The notes: generated from the sequence alone by a model not told the origin. A DNA stretch of 64,000 bases from Certhia americana (GCA_018697195.1 CM031869.1:14998572-15062571); one strand, 5' to 3'. Positions 33,101 through 48,060 are shown, counted from the first letter of the stretch. Program-made: numbers and translations.

Positions 33101-36100
33101 TTTACTGCCACTGCTGCTGTTGCTTAGCTGCTTTCCTATCCAGTGGTGTGATCTGAGACTTATTGTACTGAATCTCCCTGGCAGGATTAGAGCAACCTCA
33201 AGGCTATTTCCTTCAGAATCAGTCTATGAACACAGCTTTCTTTTCAGTCAAATGTCATCTTTATGAACTCAGACAGAAGAAAGTCATAATCACCTGTGAT
33301 TCTCTAGACCCACATGTGCCTCAGTATCCTGGAAATTATTGTTTTTCCTGCTCCATATGTAGTAATTATATTTGCTTAGCTACTTCTGTATGTTTTCCAA
33401 AACTTTGTTCCCAAACCAAGCCAAAGAATCTTCACATCCACGGTGTTTCCCCATGCAGGACATGTCCTGTCCTGGTGCCATTGCCCTTGTTTCCAGTTAG
33501 GTTGGGTCAGCTCTTTAGCAGACAGGCAGAAGTTTGCATTGCTTTTTCAGGGTCCTGTCTGCAAATGCATTTCATGTTGCTCTTCTCTGGACACAAATCA
33601 GTTTGGGTCGGGCTCTTTTGTTAGTGGAGACAGGAGGAATTACACCGTGCAGTTTGTGCAGGCTCTCAGCTGGCTTTGGGCTGGGCACTTCAACACTCTC
33701 AGCAGTGCAGCTGCACAGCAAACAGCTGGGACCTGCCTTCAGACCCACCACCAGGAGTGCCTGTGGTCATCTGGGCTCTCCCAGATGAGCTGCGGTTCCT
33801 GTAACATGCATGCCCTCACAAAAAACTTCTAGAAAGGGAGCTGAAGCTCCAGCAAACGAGGCTCAGATACAGGATCAGCTGTGGGAAGGCAAGGAAGGGA
33901 GATTTCTGCAGGGACTGAGCAGCTGCCCAGCGTTGATGGCAGCAGAGAATGTCACTGCTTTCATCCTGTACCCCTACTACAACCTTCAGCCACTACTGTC
34001 ACTTCACAGCTCTGTTCACCAGCTGCTGCCTGATTCCCTGGCACATTCTTCCCCAAGTGAGCCCTGCAGTTCCCCTCAGAGGGCTTCTCTATCCCAGCCA
34101 GCTGCTCTCTAGCTGTCTGTCTATCTTAGTCTCTAATCTGGGCTATAAAGCAGGCCCATTTTCCAGGCAGTGTTTACTGAAAACACAGGAGCGTGCCTGG
34201 CTCCCTCGGCCATCCCTCCTCCTGCCCTCCCACTCCTGGCAGGCTGTGGAGGTCAGGCTGCTGCAGGACTCTCCTGCTGCCTTTGGGTGAGCGTGCAGTG
34301 AAATCAGCAGCCCGTGAGCCCATTAACCCTGACAGGTTTGCAGGGGCTTCCTCGGAGGTTAAGGGAGTTCATCATGCTCACAGCCAGTCAAGGTGGTTGA
34401 CAGTAAAGCAAACAGTGATTGAAATCTTCATTAGAGAGAAAACTGGAGTGCTAAAGTAAAGATTTGGGATAGGAGAGCACAGTGAAACATCAAGGCTTTC
34501 GGTGAGATCGGTAATTTTAAAATGAATTTTCTAAAGAAGCACAGAAGAGATAATGAAAAGGGTTGAAAACAATAAGGGATAATTATGAGGTTGGTGTCAT
34601 TCACAAATGGCACTGGAGAGCTGGTAAAAAGAAACTGGAACTTGCTGTAGTGCTTAAATTAGGAAACACTCAAGTCTTTAATTAAAAAATACATTTGAAA
34701 TGGTAACTTCCTTGTATTTAGGGCTGTAGATTAATTCTGATTAAGACCCATGTATTCTGTAGTTATGCTCCTATTTCTGTAGGTATACACTAACTTTTGG
34801 GAAGCTGAAACCATCTGGAGCTGCATCTTTGTCCCTGTTTCCTGACAACTGGGATTGTGACAAGATAATTAGAGCCTTTGCTTGAATAAAGTATTTCTAG
34901 ATTTCTTTGCAGCTTCTTCTGAACTAATCTACCCATTCATATCCACCTTGAAAAGATGTCTTGCCTTATTCTAGGAATGAGAGGAGCTGAATTCTTTGCT
35001 TGCCCTTACTGCATCATCTTTTAATATTTTTTTTAACCTTGGACTTAAAGGCAATAGAAGGAAGTGAGCTGGGTGATTTTTTTTCCTTGATACCAGCTCC
35101 TCTTCTTGCCTGGTGCTGTCACTAAAGCTGCACATGCTGTTGAAACAGTGTTGTAATGGGGCAATATCGAGCCTGGAGGATGCAGACTGAGCATGGATGT
35201 CTGTAAAGAGAGACTTTTAGGAGCCTTCCCCACGCTTGTTAAAGCCAGCACACATCCCTGATGTCAATGGAAGCGAGATAAGGTTTCAAGTCTCATCTTG
35301 TGTCCTACACATTCTCCGGTGTGTCCGGAAATTTCAGTTATCTCCACTCATGGCTGGAGATCAGGACAGCAGTTTGGATTTTTAGCCTGATAAACCAAAT
35401 ACACCTCTGTCTTCTCTAGTTATATATTTATTCAGTAATTGACTCAACTTTCAAGCTCACAAACTAGCTCTTTGTCTCTTTAAATATTTGTCCTAGGGGT
35501 TGGGAGCAGTGATCTCCAGGGAAGATGAAGAGTCACAAGAGGGGTTGGTCTCTGAGCTGGAATGGCCAGGAGCTTCTCCATGGATCCATGGGCCCACAGG
35601 AATGCCAAGGCTCTTGGTCCCACAGGAATGCCAAGACTCTTTGGCACTACAGCCCCATCTGATGTCTGGAGCTTGAACATCCTTGGACACTAGCAGGATA
35701 TTTGTGCCCACAGTAGTGTGTGTGTATTTTCTATCCATTTTAGTTTCTGGATAAACAACAAGGAGAGAACACATTTTCCTCTCAGCATTTTTTTTTTTAG
35801 CAGTTTAAGACAAGGAAGAATTCTTGTTCAAAAAATAACCTTAAAAAGAAAAAATCTGGTTATCTGTTTTGTTGTAGGTGTTAGCAAAAGGCTCAGAGGA
35901 ACAGTTAAAGTTGGAGCCACAGCGAAAGTTGGTATGAAACTCCAGAATATGGGCCCTTTTATTAGAGAGAAACTAGAATAATTAAATATTGATGAAAAAT
36001 TGCATCAGAAGAACTGAGAAGCCTGGGTTTTTTTGTAATTATCTATTAAAAAAGAGATATTTCAAAGTAATATTGAGAAAAAGTATAATTTCAAAATGTA

Positions 36101-39100
36101 ATTACCTACAAAACAAGATCAGTGATCTGGAAAGAAACCAGTTTTACTTAACTAGAAAGCAGTTGCCAAGAGGTTTATTCCATGAATTAAATTTTATGGA
36201 TTCTGTATTAAAAACTTCTGCAGTGTAGCCGAACAATTTGTTCCTGTCTTGACAGGAGCTATGATAATAAATGCCAAGAGGTTGGATGTGTAGGTTTTTC
36301 ATCCTCACTAGGGGTCTTCACTAATTAAGAACTTTTGGCACCCATTCTTTCCTTTCTCTTTTAATTGTTTTTAGCAAAAATGAAAGGGTAACATTTCACT
36401 TGAAGAATGAAATGACTGGTATTTGTTTCACTCTTATTACTGAAATGATCTTAGGCAGAATGTTGTGAGAAAATTCATTTAACATTCCTGTCAACCTTGA
36501 TGATGTTTGCTTCTCCTGCTGGTCTTTTCTATTTCCTCTTTCTCTGATTTACAGCATAATGAACTAATAGATTCGGAACTGCCTCTTACTTTAGGCAGGA
36601 GAAACCATTGGGCAAGCAAAGCTACAAACTGCCTGACACCTCTGAAAAACAATTAAATCATTAAATAGTCCAGAGTTTGGTATTTTGATTTGTTACAATT
36701 GAACACTTGCATGTAATGTCTGTGGAAGCCTTGAGAATGAAAACATATCTATTGTAAATTATATGATTTGTACCTAATCTAATATTTATGAAATATGGAA
36801 AAAGATGTTTTGTAGTTTGGCTTTTGTTGTGTTCAAGTTCAGGGTTTTTTATGGATTTGCTGTGCTCTCTAAAGCAGTTACCTTCCACTTCTCACTCTGT
36901 TTCTCATTCAAGTGGAGCAGGAATTGCAGGATTTGTTTGGGTTGGAGGATGATGAAAATACTGCAAGCTGCTGACAGAAATTGAATGCAGATTGGGAAAT
37001 GAAGTGTTATGAGGCATTGCAAACATTAAATATTTTGTTGTTTTCTCCTTAGAGATCACTGCATGTTGTGAAACCTTCCCGACACACGAAGGCCTTTGAG
37101 AGCTGAGGTGCCTTGAGGGCTGCTGGCTCAGAGCAGGGCTGGCCAAGGGGCCTTTTCTGAAGTCCCTTCTTCACAGGGAAGAGAAACATCAGATGGTGCT
37201 CCTGAAACAAAGTTGTGTGATCTGTTGATGTTTATTAGTGCAGGTAAGTGAGGAAGAGTTTAAAGATTTTTCCTTTCAACTTCTTTGAATTATGCATTAG
37301 GGTGAGGATGCTCAGATCCTTTTATATATACATTTTACTGTCCAGTTTGTGTTTTCTCCTGAGATGTTCATTAGTTCAATTTCAAGCTTTCAGATAAGCT
37401 CCAAGGAGAGTTGATTTATTTTAGAAGAATAAAAAAGAAGAATTTGCTTTATATCTTTACTGCCCAAAATCACACTTAAAAGATCCAGCTGTGAAACATG
37501 CAGGTAGTAGACTCTCTGCTGTGTTAGTCAGAGGTAAAAGATAAAAGATAAGCCTGCTGACAACCAGAACCCTATTTCAGCTGCTTCTGAAGTGTGTCAT
37601 AGGCAAGGCTGCAAAGATATTTCATCATAGCACTGATAAAGATTGAGCTGTATTGCACTGATCTGCAAATATGCAAACAGACTAAACTTGTGTGTGCATT
37701 GTGCATATGTGTGCATCTGGATTTGTGGGTGAGTGGAAGGACAGCTTTTCAAGAGCTTTGTAGTAAAGTAAGAGAAGTTCATTGCTCATTAACTGCTTTC
37801 CAATTGTTCTTTTATTTTGGCTCTGTTTAGCATTTTTAATGCATGGAAATTCTAAATGAGCAGTACAGCCGTGTCATGACAGAGTAGCAAAGAGCATTTC
37901 CAGCTTTAAGGGCTAAGGCTTTATAAAAGTAAGGGGATAAAAGGTGGTGCAGCAACTGTGCTTGACTTCCTTTTCACTGTCACTGCCTTCTGGAAGCTGT
38001 TTTGTTCTGGCTGCTGATTAACTTCTTCAGTGGTTATTTGAAAGTCAGCAAACAAGGATTGTTTCTGAAGCTGAAAACAATTATCAATAATATAGGACTG
38101 GAACATTTGAACAGCAGCTCCAGTCTCCAGGAGCACACATTTAATCCTCCTCAATGTTTTTAACATTTAGAAACATGGTGACTTTCCACAGTTTGGTTCA
38201 TATTACCTTGGATGTAAATCTCCTTCCTAAACTGTATGGATGTACATGTTTTGACAATGTTTCTCTTTGGTAGGACAGACTAGAGTTTTACAGGAGAGAA
38301 AAGTAAGATCATAAGGAAACAGGATACAGCAGGGCAATAAATGAGTGGTTTGCCAAGAAAATATACATAAAGTTTTAAAGCCTGAAAATAGCACATTCTA
38401 CTTTTCCCCTCCCTGAGACCCTTGTGAAGGATCCTATTCATGATTTAGCCACTTAGTTTGTGATTGTTGGTGAAGTCTGTGTCATCATCACCAAGAGTAA
38501 CCAAGATGTTGGGCTAGTTTTAATTGAATATACGTGGCAGGTAATGACATAAGGGTAACTGTGATGCTGTTTGTCAGGCAGAATTGGGTAAATCTGACAG
38601 CACACAACTAAGTTGGTATAGGAATGTAAATCCTGTTTTCTTCATGGGATGGTGCTGTGATTTCTGGGAAGAGGAAACCTGATACAGAAGGAACATCTGG
38701 GTGGTGCCTTTATTGTGAGCTCAGGAGGAATTGGTTTTTCCAGCCTCTCGCAAAGGTCCCGTCTCTGTCTTCAGTCCTGGCACCAAATTCTACTAGTTGG
38801 TCTTCATTCAAAAGTATGAGTGGAACAAATAATAGCTAAGCTCCCCTCTTGAAGTCAGATCTGAGATGCTAAATATGTCTGTCAGAACCTTCCTGGAAGA
38901 ATGGAATTTTACAGTAAACGTAGCACTGAAAGCAGAAGTTTTATTCTCTATTACAGTTCTGCACAGCTCAGCAGATAAAGCAGATACTTTGTGCAAGCCT
39001 GGCAGCAGAGATAGACTGTCTCAGAGGCATTTTATTAATTTTTCAAGAGTATAAATCAAGACAATTTCATGTTGAATAAAGAATTAAATACTTTTTGCTC

Positions 39101-42100
39101 TCATTTCCGGACTCTCAGTAATCACTAAGGAGACAGTAAAAGGACTGCAAGGGAATTAGCTTTTTGACCCAATATTCACCAACAGTAGATTCTGCTAACA
39201 GTGGGAATAGTCTTAATGAGCAGTTTGCAAGTGAAAGATTTATATACTTTCATTATAGGCAGATTTTGTGGGATTTTTAACTTTGTGGCCTGAATGAAAG
39301 CTTTGAGGCAATTACGAAGAAAATTGCAAGAGTGACTATGGTGCATGAGGAGATATCCTGCCTTGGGAAAAAAGGAGATGTGATTAATTCTGCTGAATGG
39401 CACATGGTCTTGCACTTCCAGGCATTTCACAGGATCCCTTCTCCCGTGCGGTCAGTGGAGAGGAGATGAGCAGCAGCCTTTCAGAGTTGAGGCAGATGGA
39501 AATTTAAGTTGTCGTAAATATTCAACACATTCAAACTCCTCTTCATAGTTCCTCAATTCCAGACTACTGAGTCTTCAGAGCACAGATTTGCTGTACAATA
39601 GTTGGATTTGTTACCTTGCTGTGGGTGCCAGCAGGAAATAATCTGTTTAGCTTGATCCCTGCTCTGTTTTTGTGTGGGAAAAGTAGGAAAGGGAAGGTAA
39701 AAAGGGGATAATACTCTGCTGCTCTTCTGCAGTGTGCCTCTGGAAGGAGCCTAATCCCAAGGGTCAAAAGCTGAGAACACCAAACAACTTTAAACTAATA
39801 AAAGAAATGCTTGGCAGTCCTTCTCCATCAGGAGCCAGATGCCTCAAGATTTAACACATGGATGTGCCTCCTCTGGATGATCTTGTTCCATGGCCCATCC
39901 ACCACTGAGTGAAAATGTCCCATTCTGGAAAAAATACTCTGTTATGCTTCAGCAGGGGCTTCTCCTTGTCCTGGCTTGTGGGAGGAATAACAGGGTTTAT
40001 TTGCTTGAGGAGGTGCCCATGGAGCCATCCCATGCCCCATATGCTCAGTGTTACCTCAGTAACATTGATGATGTTTCCTATGGGACTGTTCCTGTGAGAA
40101 TTATAGTAAGGCCAGACATGTGCCACTTAAAAATGGATAAATTGATCTTCAATAAGGGATTTTTTTTTTTTTAATGTACTACAACAATACTGGTCTGCAA
40201 AGGTGAATATTCTGTTGAAGTCTTCAGTCCGTTTCACTGAAATTCCAGACTGTGTCTGTTTTGCAAGATCTACCTTATACCAGTGCTTTCTTTATCAGGA
40301 TACTCTGTTAACGTTGCAAACATGGGCTCAATAAGGTAATAGGAAATTAATTTCGTTCAAATAAAAAAATCTATGAAATCTAAAGGGAAGCTTTATAAAG
40401 GCCATATTGCCACTGAGTCCTAGGGAGATGGCTGCATCTGCTTGACCTGATGGGAAATTGGGAATGTAGGACTGTCTCCTGAGACTTAGCACAGTGCTTT
40501 GGGCTGCCTGAATTTCAAGGATACTGCAGGAGAAAATGCAGGAAATGACAGGAACTGAATCAATGACTTGACTAAATCACTTCGACCAACATTCCTCTTC
40601 CATGTTAGAGCAAAACAACGTTGCAGCCTGACTTAAAATAAATTGCTGCTTAATAAGGCCAGAAGTAAGTCATCTCTTTTCAGCTAATTCCTGTTCAGCT
40701 TCCCCAGCTATAAAACCCTTATTAAAGAAGTTTTAGCAGCTGTACTGTTCTCTGAGGCATGAAAAATCTTGATTAAAGCCACTATACTGGAGTCAATGAA
40801 GCTTAAACCTGATATACTGGGACACAGGGAGGGCCCAAGCCAGCTTTATGTTCCCCAGTGTCCTGCTGGCCAATCCACAGAGGACTGCTTGTTTTTGAGT
40901 CTGGAAAGCAGCTTGCCAGACCTCCTGCCTGTCAGATAAGCATCATGTTATCTGTGCCTATCTGCAAGGTTAAGAGCAGCAAGCAGAAAGCCGTGGTCTG
41001 CAAAGAAAAGATATTTAAGCAACTTGGAGGCCAAGCTTCTGGCATTCCTGCTTTTGACAAAGAGGAGTGTTTGGGGGAAAGGATCATGGCTTTTACACTG
41101 CAGGTGTTGGGTATGAGGAGTACAGTTGAGCTGGGAGTGCAGTTTTCTTATTAGATCAAAGGAAAGCTGTGCCTCACAGTGTTATTTACATCACTACATG
41201 ACTGTAACTTCATTAACAGCATTAATGCAAGGTGATTAGTGATTGATACAAGTCAATTATGTTGATAAGTCAAGTTCTGCTCTGAGTAATACCATGTGAC
41301 TGCAAGGAATGAAACCTAGCACAGAATTGGAATGCTGGCTGCAAATACGATGGTACTGCAGTCACAGGATTAACACTGAACCAATGAATTTTGATTCCTG
41401 CAATTTTAATATTAATATTTTTTCAATTTATTCTGGGTATGATGTAAATACTTTGAATTAGGTCTGAAAAACAGGGAAACAGCTTTATTTAGAATTTGAT
41501 TTTAGGTTTTGTTCGGTTTTGTTTGTCAGCCCTTGCAACAAATGAAATGTATTTAATTAGTTTTACATTTGTTTTCATTTTGTATTTAGCCCAGACAGTA
41601 TTATAAAATATATTCCCACAGGTAATGAACTGCTGAAATATTCTGATGAAAGAAATATAAAAGACATTTTGATTTCTTAATTGGTAAATGAAAAAAATTT
41701 CTCATAAAGATTAAGAAACTCCAGAAACATCAAGATTATACTGCAAGAGATTTCATCTGTAAACTAAGCCTGGAACCCCCAACTCATCAATTGCTGTTAC
41801 AAAATATCTTAGCAAGAAAAGAAGGGATAGTGGCTGAACCAAGGCCACCTGAGCAAAACTCTGATTGGGAGATTGCAGTTATAGAATCAAGAATCATGTA
41901 AAAACGTTTTTTATGATTAGTGAAGATTGGTTAACGAGTAACTGGCAAAGAACAGCTCACACCTCTCTGTGAGGTTATTTAGGTGTCATTGGCTTTAGTG
42001 ATCTCACAGAGCTATTGTGTTTTATCTGGATAACCTTGTCCAATACACTAAAAATCCCTGTTTTTACAAGTTTGTTTCTTTTTTAGTTAAAGCAGAAAGG

Positions 42101-45100
42101 CTGAGTCATTGCTCTTAACCCATCTGTACACAGACAGCCTCTGAAGTCCCTGCCCTCATCCATGTTTGGGGAAACGTTCAGGAAAAGTGAGAATGTATGG
42201 TTCTGTGGGTGCAAATGGCAGAAATTCAGGCCTTTGGCATCATCTTGTGCATAAAAAAATCATTCTGATAAGTGTTCTAATTGCAAATTGAGAGATGTTC
42301 CAGTTTCTTTTCCTTGGGGTTATGGTATAGAAAGTTCAAGGCACTATTGCTTTTAAATGTCACTCGGTAGTTGGGTGTTACTGTTGAGGCAACATCAAAG
42401 AGTGATATTACAGAAGTAAAGACAGGATAAATTCTGTTGGCTGGAATGGATTTATTTGTTCCCTGTGTGTAAAATGTATCTTCTGTGCTCATAGGCTCAC
42501 AAACGTGTGTCATGGTAGGTCATTAAATACATCACAGATCATCTTATTTTCCTTTTTCCATTTCATCTTATTTTTTTTGTAGTCTGCTGTTTCTTCTCTG
42601 TCAACAGTTTGTATCTATTTAAGTGAGAAAAACAGGTTATCACTTCAAAAAAAAAATTTAATCTTTTTCCAGTAGTACAGTTAAGCACAATTTAAGCAAA
42701 TAATAACAGAATTTTTGGTGATCTGGTTTAAAGGAATTGCTTTAGTACAGTAGACCATAAACAGCTTGGGTTCTGTGGGAAATGAGACAAAATTCGTTTA
42801 AAAATTGTTGAGGAATTGGTTTCTAGCTATTCTAACTATTTTCTGGTGCTAGATACTACAGGAACTAAAAAGAAAGAGTATTCTGTCAATATTCATTTGT
42901 GATATTTTCTTTGCAGTCACAGAAATCATAAAGCATTCATGTCAAAAGGAGAAATAAAATGAAATCAGTCTTATTCTAAGGGCTTCAACTGTCACTATCT
43001 TTCATACTATAAAAACAGTTCACTGTAAACTTACAGTTCACCTTTAGGGTATACCTGCAGGACAGAGGAAAACTAAAAGATAACTTGAAGAATAATGAAC
43101 TTGGAGATTGCACACAAATTCAGGGAAACACCAAGCTGGATTAGTCTAGTTCTTACTAGGAAACACCAGTTTCAGGCTGAAAACTGCAGTGTCTGCTGGA
43201 GAGATACAGACCAAGCACATAATTAACAAGCACTGCATTTTCCATCTGTCAGGAACTCTATTGCCAAGGTGTCTGAACTGAGGAACTGAAATTTGTGCCT
43301 GCTGCAGGTGCTGTAGGAACTGCAGTGTTCCCACTGGTCCTGTGCTGCTCTGGGTCAGCCCACTGCCCTTTTTCAGCTCAGGATATTCTCTGCTACTGTA
43401 CTTGAGTGGGCAGAGACCAAATTGTGAATAAATGCGAATAAAACTGCTCCTGAGTAGGCCAGAGTAAAACGAATTTACCTGTTATAATTATAATTTGCAT
43501 TGAATTCATTCCAGAGACTAATGAAGATGTGCAATCAAATTATTTCTCCCAGGACTGACTTCAGGAAGCAATTTGAAAGCGAGGCTTAGAGGGGCAAAAA
43601 AAGAAGTTATCCCTTTTTCAAGACACTAAAATATTCTGAATTATAGAGATTTTGGTGGTGCTTTGTAGTTTGTAGTCCACCAAGGACAGCCTTTCCCCTG
43701 TTTTGTTTTGCTCAACTGTTAACAGTAGTTGTCCATAATTCTGCAGCACAATTGATTTGGTCTCCAAGCAGGTCCATCCTTCTGTGTAAGCTGGAGTGTA
43801 AATAATAGAAATAAAAGGATAATTACAGTCATCATCGATGTCTCCACTGCATTTAATCGACCTCAGGGATTTTTTCCATCACAGGTGATAAAGTAACTAT
43901 ATGTGAATAGTGGGTTATTTGATCAGTGAAATGTTTTTTAAATAGGCTGTATTTGATTACTCCCTCAGCCTTGGATTGGTGCCTCCACAGATGCATGAAC
44001 TGCATTTCTCTGATTTACTCTTCATGCTTGGAAACCTGGTCAAAGCCTTGAGTGTGGGAATATGACAGTACAAATGTGATTATCATCTGCAATAATGCAG
44101 CTTTTCTGTAGAGGATAGATGATTTATTAATGCTGGATTAAAACCCACCACCTAACTGAAACAGTGCCATCCTCCCTTCTGGAGAGATCCCCACAAGTAG
44201 AGTGCCATGTGCTGCATGGCACAAATCAGTAGTGCAATGAAACTAAATTTTGGGGGCTTTCAGTTCCAGTATTGAGCTGTAAGCAGTTTCTCTCAGGGCA
44301 GTGTATGCAGGGTAGCTTGTTCTCAAGGGAGAAAGTTGCCTCAGGAGAACCATTGGTAACAAAACCCATAAACTAGGGGTGAGGAGAAGAAAAGACCTAT
44401 TTGAGGGCTAATTCTCTCTCTGGTAGGCTCTGCTCTTGGACCCCTCACATGTTACCCTACAAGAAGATGAAAAGTGACTGTGCTAGAGCCTATGAAGGGC
44501 ATTTTTGGCACGAGGCATTCCCTGGTGCCTTACAGGCACTCAGCACACACTGTGAGTGCTGCAGGGTAGCTGTGACTGACAGCAATCAGTCGTGTTAAGC
44601 TGATGTTGCTCTTACTCTGTTCTGCTGCACCAGCATTGCATCCTTATTTCTCACAAGCATCCAAGCACTGGTCACACAGTGTTTGTGCTTCTTGCCAGAA
44701 GTGGAATTCTGAATCAGGAGCCACATGGATGTTTTCAGATCTTAATTGCCTCCACACCAGGCATCCAGGCTTAGAGCAGAAATCCACTACTGCTGTTTAG
44801 GGGATCCCTACATTGTGTACAGGTAACAGGGAAGCAGGAGGCCTTATTCATGTGGAGTACAGGAATTGCCAAAGCTGAAGAATTACTGTTGTCTTTCAAT
44901 GATTAATATGCTCAGTAGAAGTGTAGCATTTGCTGCCAGCTTTCATTAACAAATCAATGGAAAACAAACCCGCGTGGTAGGGAGTGTGTCTGGGGACAGC
45001 TTAAACAGGACTGAGCCGCTTTAGGTTCCAGCTGTTTTCTTTAGCACAACAGTGTAGAGCACTTTCTTGTTTATAGGATAAACACAGGGGATTGAAGTGA

Positions 45101-45825
45101 TCTGTGTAGCACACAGGAGAGGTTGCCAACCCATAACATTCTGCAGAATGCAAAAATTCCATAGCTGCTCCCTCGGGAGTCATAGGCTACAATCTTCTTG
45201 CATGTTGGTTTCAGTGTAAATAACAGTTAAATCATCAGAACAGACAAAATGCCAGGAAAACTTTGAATAAAATATTAGTTCATTTTCCTTCCTTCACAAC
45301 ACAGGTTCAGCAGCCAGCTATTGGTTCAGAAGTGGAGCTTCACACCAAATTAATACAAGTAGTGCATAAAAGGAAGGCTGAAGTAAAGTAAATGTGAGCT
45401 TTTTTAGCTCACTCACAACAAAGAAGACTGAAATAAAATAGATACCTTATTTTCACTTTAGTGTGATCACACAAAAAGGTCTCAGACTGGACATGGGTTT
45501 GATCTGTGACAAGAACTCCACTGGATCAGCCTCAGGATGTGGAGTGATTGGAGTATTGCTTTCAGCATTTCCAGTTGCTCAAGGCTTTTTTTATTTTTTA
45601 TGTCGAAATTAGATTATTTTAAACAAATGAGCAGAGACTATCCAAGCAATATTGTGGCTGTCCTTCAGACACATTGAAGCTTAGAAATCTTCAGAGCCAT
45701 CTGTTTGAATATTTGCAAAATTATTCATTCACGGTGAAAATATCTCACAGAGTGGCAAAAATATTTCAGGAGTAAAAACAAGAGATACAAACCCATCAAA
45801 ACATTCAGTAGTAAAACCAATAGAA
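30191..45825. other. Long intergenic stretch, no gene seen
   Basis: Over 15 kb without a recognisable exon. Moderately GC-rich patches at about 33430-34300 carry overlapping open frames up to 132 codons on the + strand, with no domain or composition suggesting a gene. A 26-bp direct duplication lies at 35593-35644, and a T run sits at about 40161-40172. LCP2, expected to the right of FOXI1 in mammals, has short exons that I could easily miss by eye. Confidence 0.5.
35593..35644 (+). repeat. Tandem duplication, 2 x 26 bp
   Basis: CCCACAGGAATGCCAAGGCT... is repeated immediately as CCCACAGGAATGCCAAGACT..., with only a few differences between copies at the GG/GA and final TTGG positions. It is a recent small slippage duplication with no other feature attached. 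Confidence 0.85.
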
Positions 45826-45898
45826 AAAAACCTGAGAGAGGTAAAGCAGCCTTCCCTGCAGGTTACAGATTTAGGACAAGGATGGCTTTGGGAATCTA
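45826..45898 (-). mobile_element. MIR-like ancient SINE fragment
   Basis: Read on +, CCTGAGAGAGGTAAAG...CCTTCCCT...AGGTTACAGATTTAGGA...TTTGGGAAT tracks the reverse complement of MIR (AACTGAGGCACAGAGAGGTTAAG...CTTGCCCAAGGTCACACAGCTAGTA...GGGATT). Identity is modest and was judged by eye, so this is the weakest of the three MIR-like calls. Confidence 0.3.
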
Positions 45899-47978
45899 AG
45901 ATATTTGTTCTAAAGCCAAGTACTCTAAGCTGAATGACAGTACAAAGAAATAAGCTGTACCTTCAACTATACCTGTGAGCTGTGCTGAAACCAGGGAAAC
46001 CTTCCCTATAAATGTTAGATAGGAGACCAGTCCATGTGCCCTGCTGTTCCCATAAAATCAGCCTCTCCCAATTGTCTTCTCTGCAAAGTACAAAATCCCT
46101 CCAGATGGAAGAGAATAAGATAGATTTCAACTGCTTAGAATAAAATGAACTTAGATTTCACAAAGGCTAAACTAACAGGCGTCAAAAAATATTTCTATAT
46201 ATCAAATAGATGGAATTCTAGCAAATAGAAAGAGTTCTAGCTTTCCTGCACAGGATTTTGGTGTTCAATACAGACTCAGTACTCATGTAGCTGACATGGC
46301 CACACCTTGAAGAGAACTTCATGTTTCTGAGAACAGAACCTGGTCTTCAGTCACAACATACTGTAACTATCTTCACCATGCAAATGTGGTTATTTGCTAA
46401 TGAGCACACATCCCTCTGTATGTAATTGCATCACACTTTCCAGTCTGGTGTTCTCTCCACAGTGATTATGCTCTCTGTGTCTCTTGTGAGCATTCAGACT
46501 CCTCAGGTATATCCAGCGTGTGCTGTGCAGATTGATGCACTCAGCAGGTGTGGCAAAGGATAGGGCAGTTCAAGTAAAAGGAAATTGAAATGTATTTTCA
46601 AAGAGAATGTACAAATAGCTTAGTGTTTGATTTCCAGGGTGGTGATTAAGTGCAAACTGTGAGATAAGCACATACAGGACAAATAACAGTGATAGCAGTT
46701 TGTTGTATCGTGAAGTAGATTCACCTCTGGTTTGAGCTGGCTTTTGGTGGTATGAACTAAAAAGCAGGGACTCTGGCAGTGGAAAGATAAGCAAAAGCCT
46801 GATTTCCTTCTCTGTGGTGAATTCTGGGGGCTGGAAAGCTGCACTAAGAGGACACTGACCTCATGGGCTGTGATTTTCTGGCACTCTGTGAAAACTCCTC
46901 TCAGATACGATGGTGAAAATTAAAATATGGCCTGCCCACATGATCACACAGCTCATGTCCATGCTGAAGTTAATCCTACTCATTTATTTGTTTTTGTTTG
47001 TGCTAGAAAGCTCCTCTTGGCCTCCACATACATTTGGAGTTCAGACAATATGGAGTGACTGTATTTAAACCCTGAACTCAAACACTAGCAATGTCATCTG
47101 CAGAGTCTGGAGGTGCAGTGTGTCATCAGGATGTATCCAGCTTATGCTTGAGCTAGGTGAAAGAACAAAAGAAATGTGGAGCTTTTTCCTCTTTATTTAT
47201 AAAATCATTGTATGCTTTGGTACAACTTGCAGTTCCAGCTAAAAGCTGTAAAAGTTGCTGTGTTCCAGATCATAAATTGGGGTGAGATGGCAGTGCTGTG
47301 TGATGAGGCTTGCACAATACCCATGCAGCTTATATCTGACTTAAGGTCTTGCTATTAATTCCTCACTTTCATGAACACAAAATTAACTTCCTGTTCTTTT
47401 TGCTTCTCTGGAGAACACATCCTATTGCACGACACAAGCAGGAATCTTTTTCTAGACAGAATAAAATTCCTCAAGGTGTAATTCAGAGAAGCAAGATCAT
47501 CTCTGACATGGTTGTGCATTTCCCCATTATCCAGTGCCTCACACCACTGGAAAATGAAATGAGTCCTGGCCTGAACGTTCCTGCTGTTATCTAACTCCCA
47601 CTGTACTTCATGTCAATTATTAACATCAGCAATGATAGAAATCTTAACACATGTTAAGAAACAGGACTCCTACAGAATTTTTGTTAATCTGTATTATTTT
47701 GCCCTATGATCTTTCTTTCAGAGCCTAATTTCCTCCATCTCCTTTTCCAATGTGCTCTCCCAGTTGGACTGTTTGGGGCTGTCATGTTCCTTTCAGTATT
47801 TGGAGGACAGAGTGCAAAAACAATTTATTATCTCTTTCACAATCAGCCAGAGATCTTTTTCATTGTATAGAAGCCTTCTCTTTGGGTTAATTTTATCCTA
47901 TAATAATACCAAGAAGACTTTAACAGAAGTCAGTAGGCACCACTAAATTACTTAGCTGAGCTCTCAGATCAGCTAAGT

Positions 47979-47982
<4 letters not shown>
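45899..47982. other. Intergenic, no gene seen
   Basis: AT-rich single-copy-looking DNA with short open frames on both strands. Nothing supported. Confidence 0.55.

Positions 47983-48057
<75 letters not shown>
47983..48057 (+). repeat. Compound microsatellite (AT)n(AG)n
   Basis: About 26 bases of alternating AT join directly to about 47 bases of alternating AG, followed by an A run (48060-48069). The purine-only half has mirror symmetry and could form H-DNA. A minus-strand open frame across it reads SLSLSLSLYIYIYIY and is an artefact. Confidence 0.95.

Positions 48058-48060
<3 letters not shown>

Noticed and set aside
33226..33832. Overlapping + strand open frames of 84-132 codons in a GC-richer patch
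   Set aside because: Several phases are open at once, typical of non-coding GC-rich DNA. No known motif, no convincing splice or poly(A) context.
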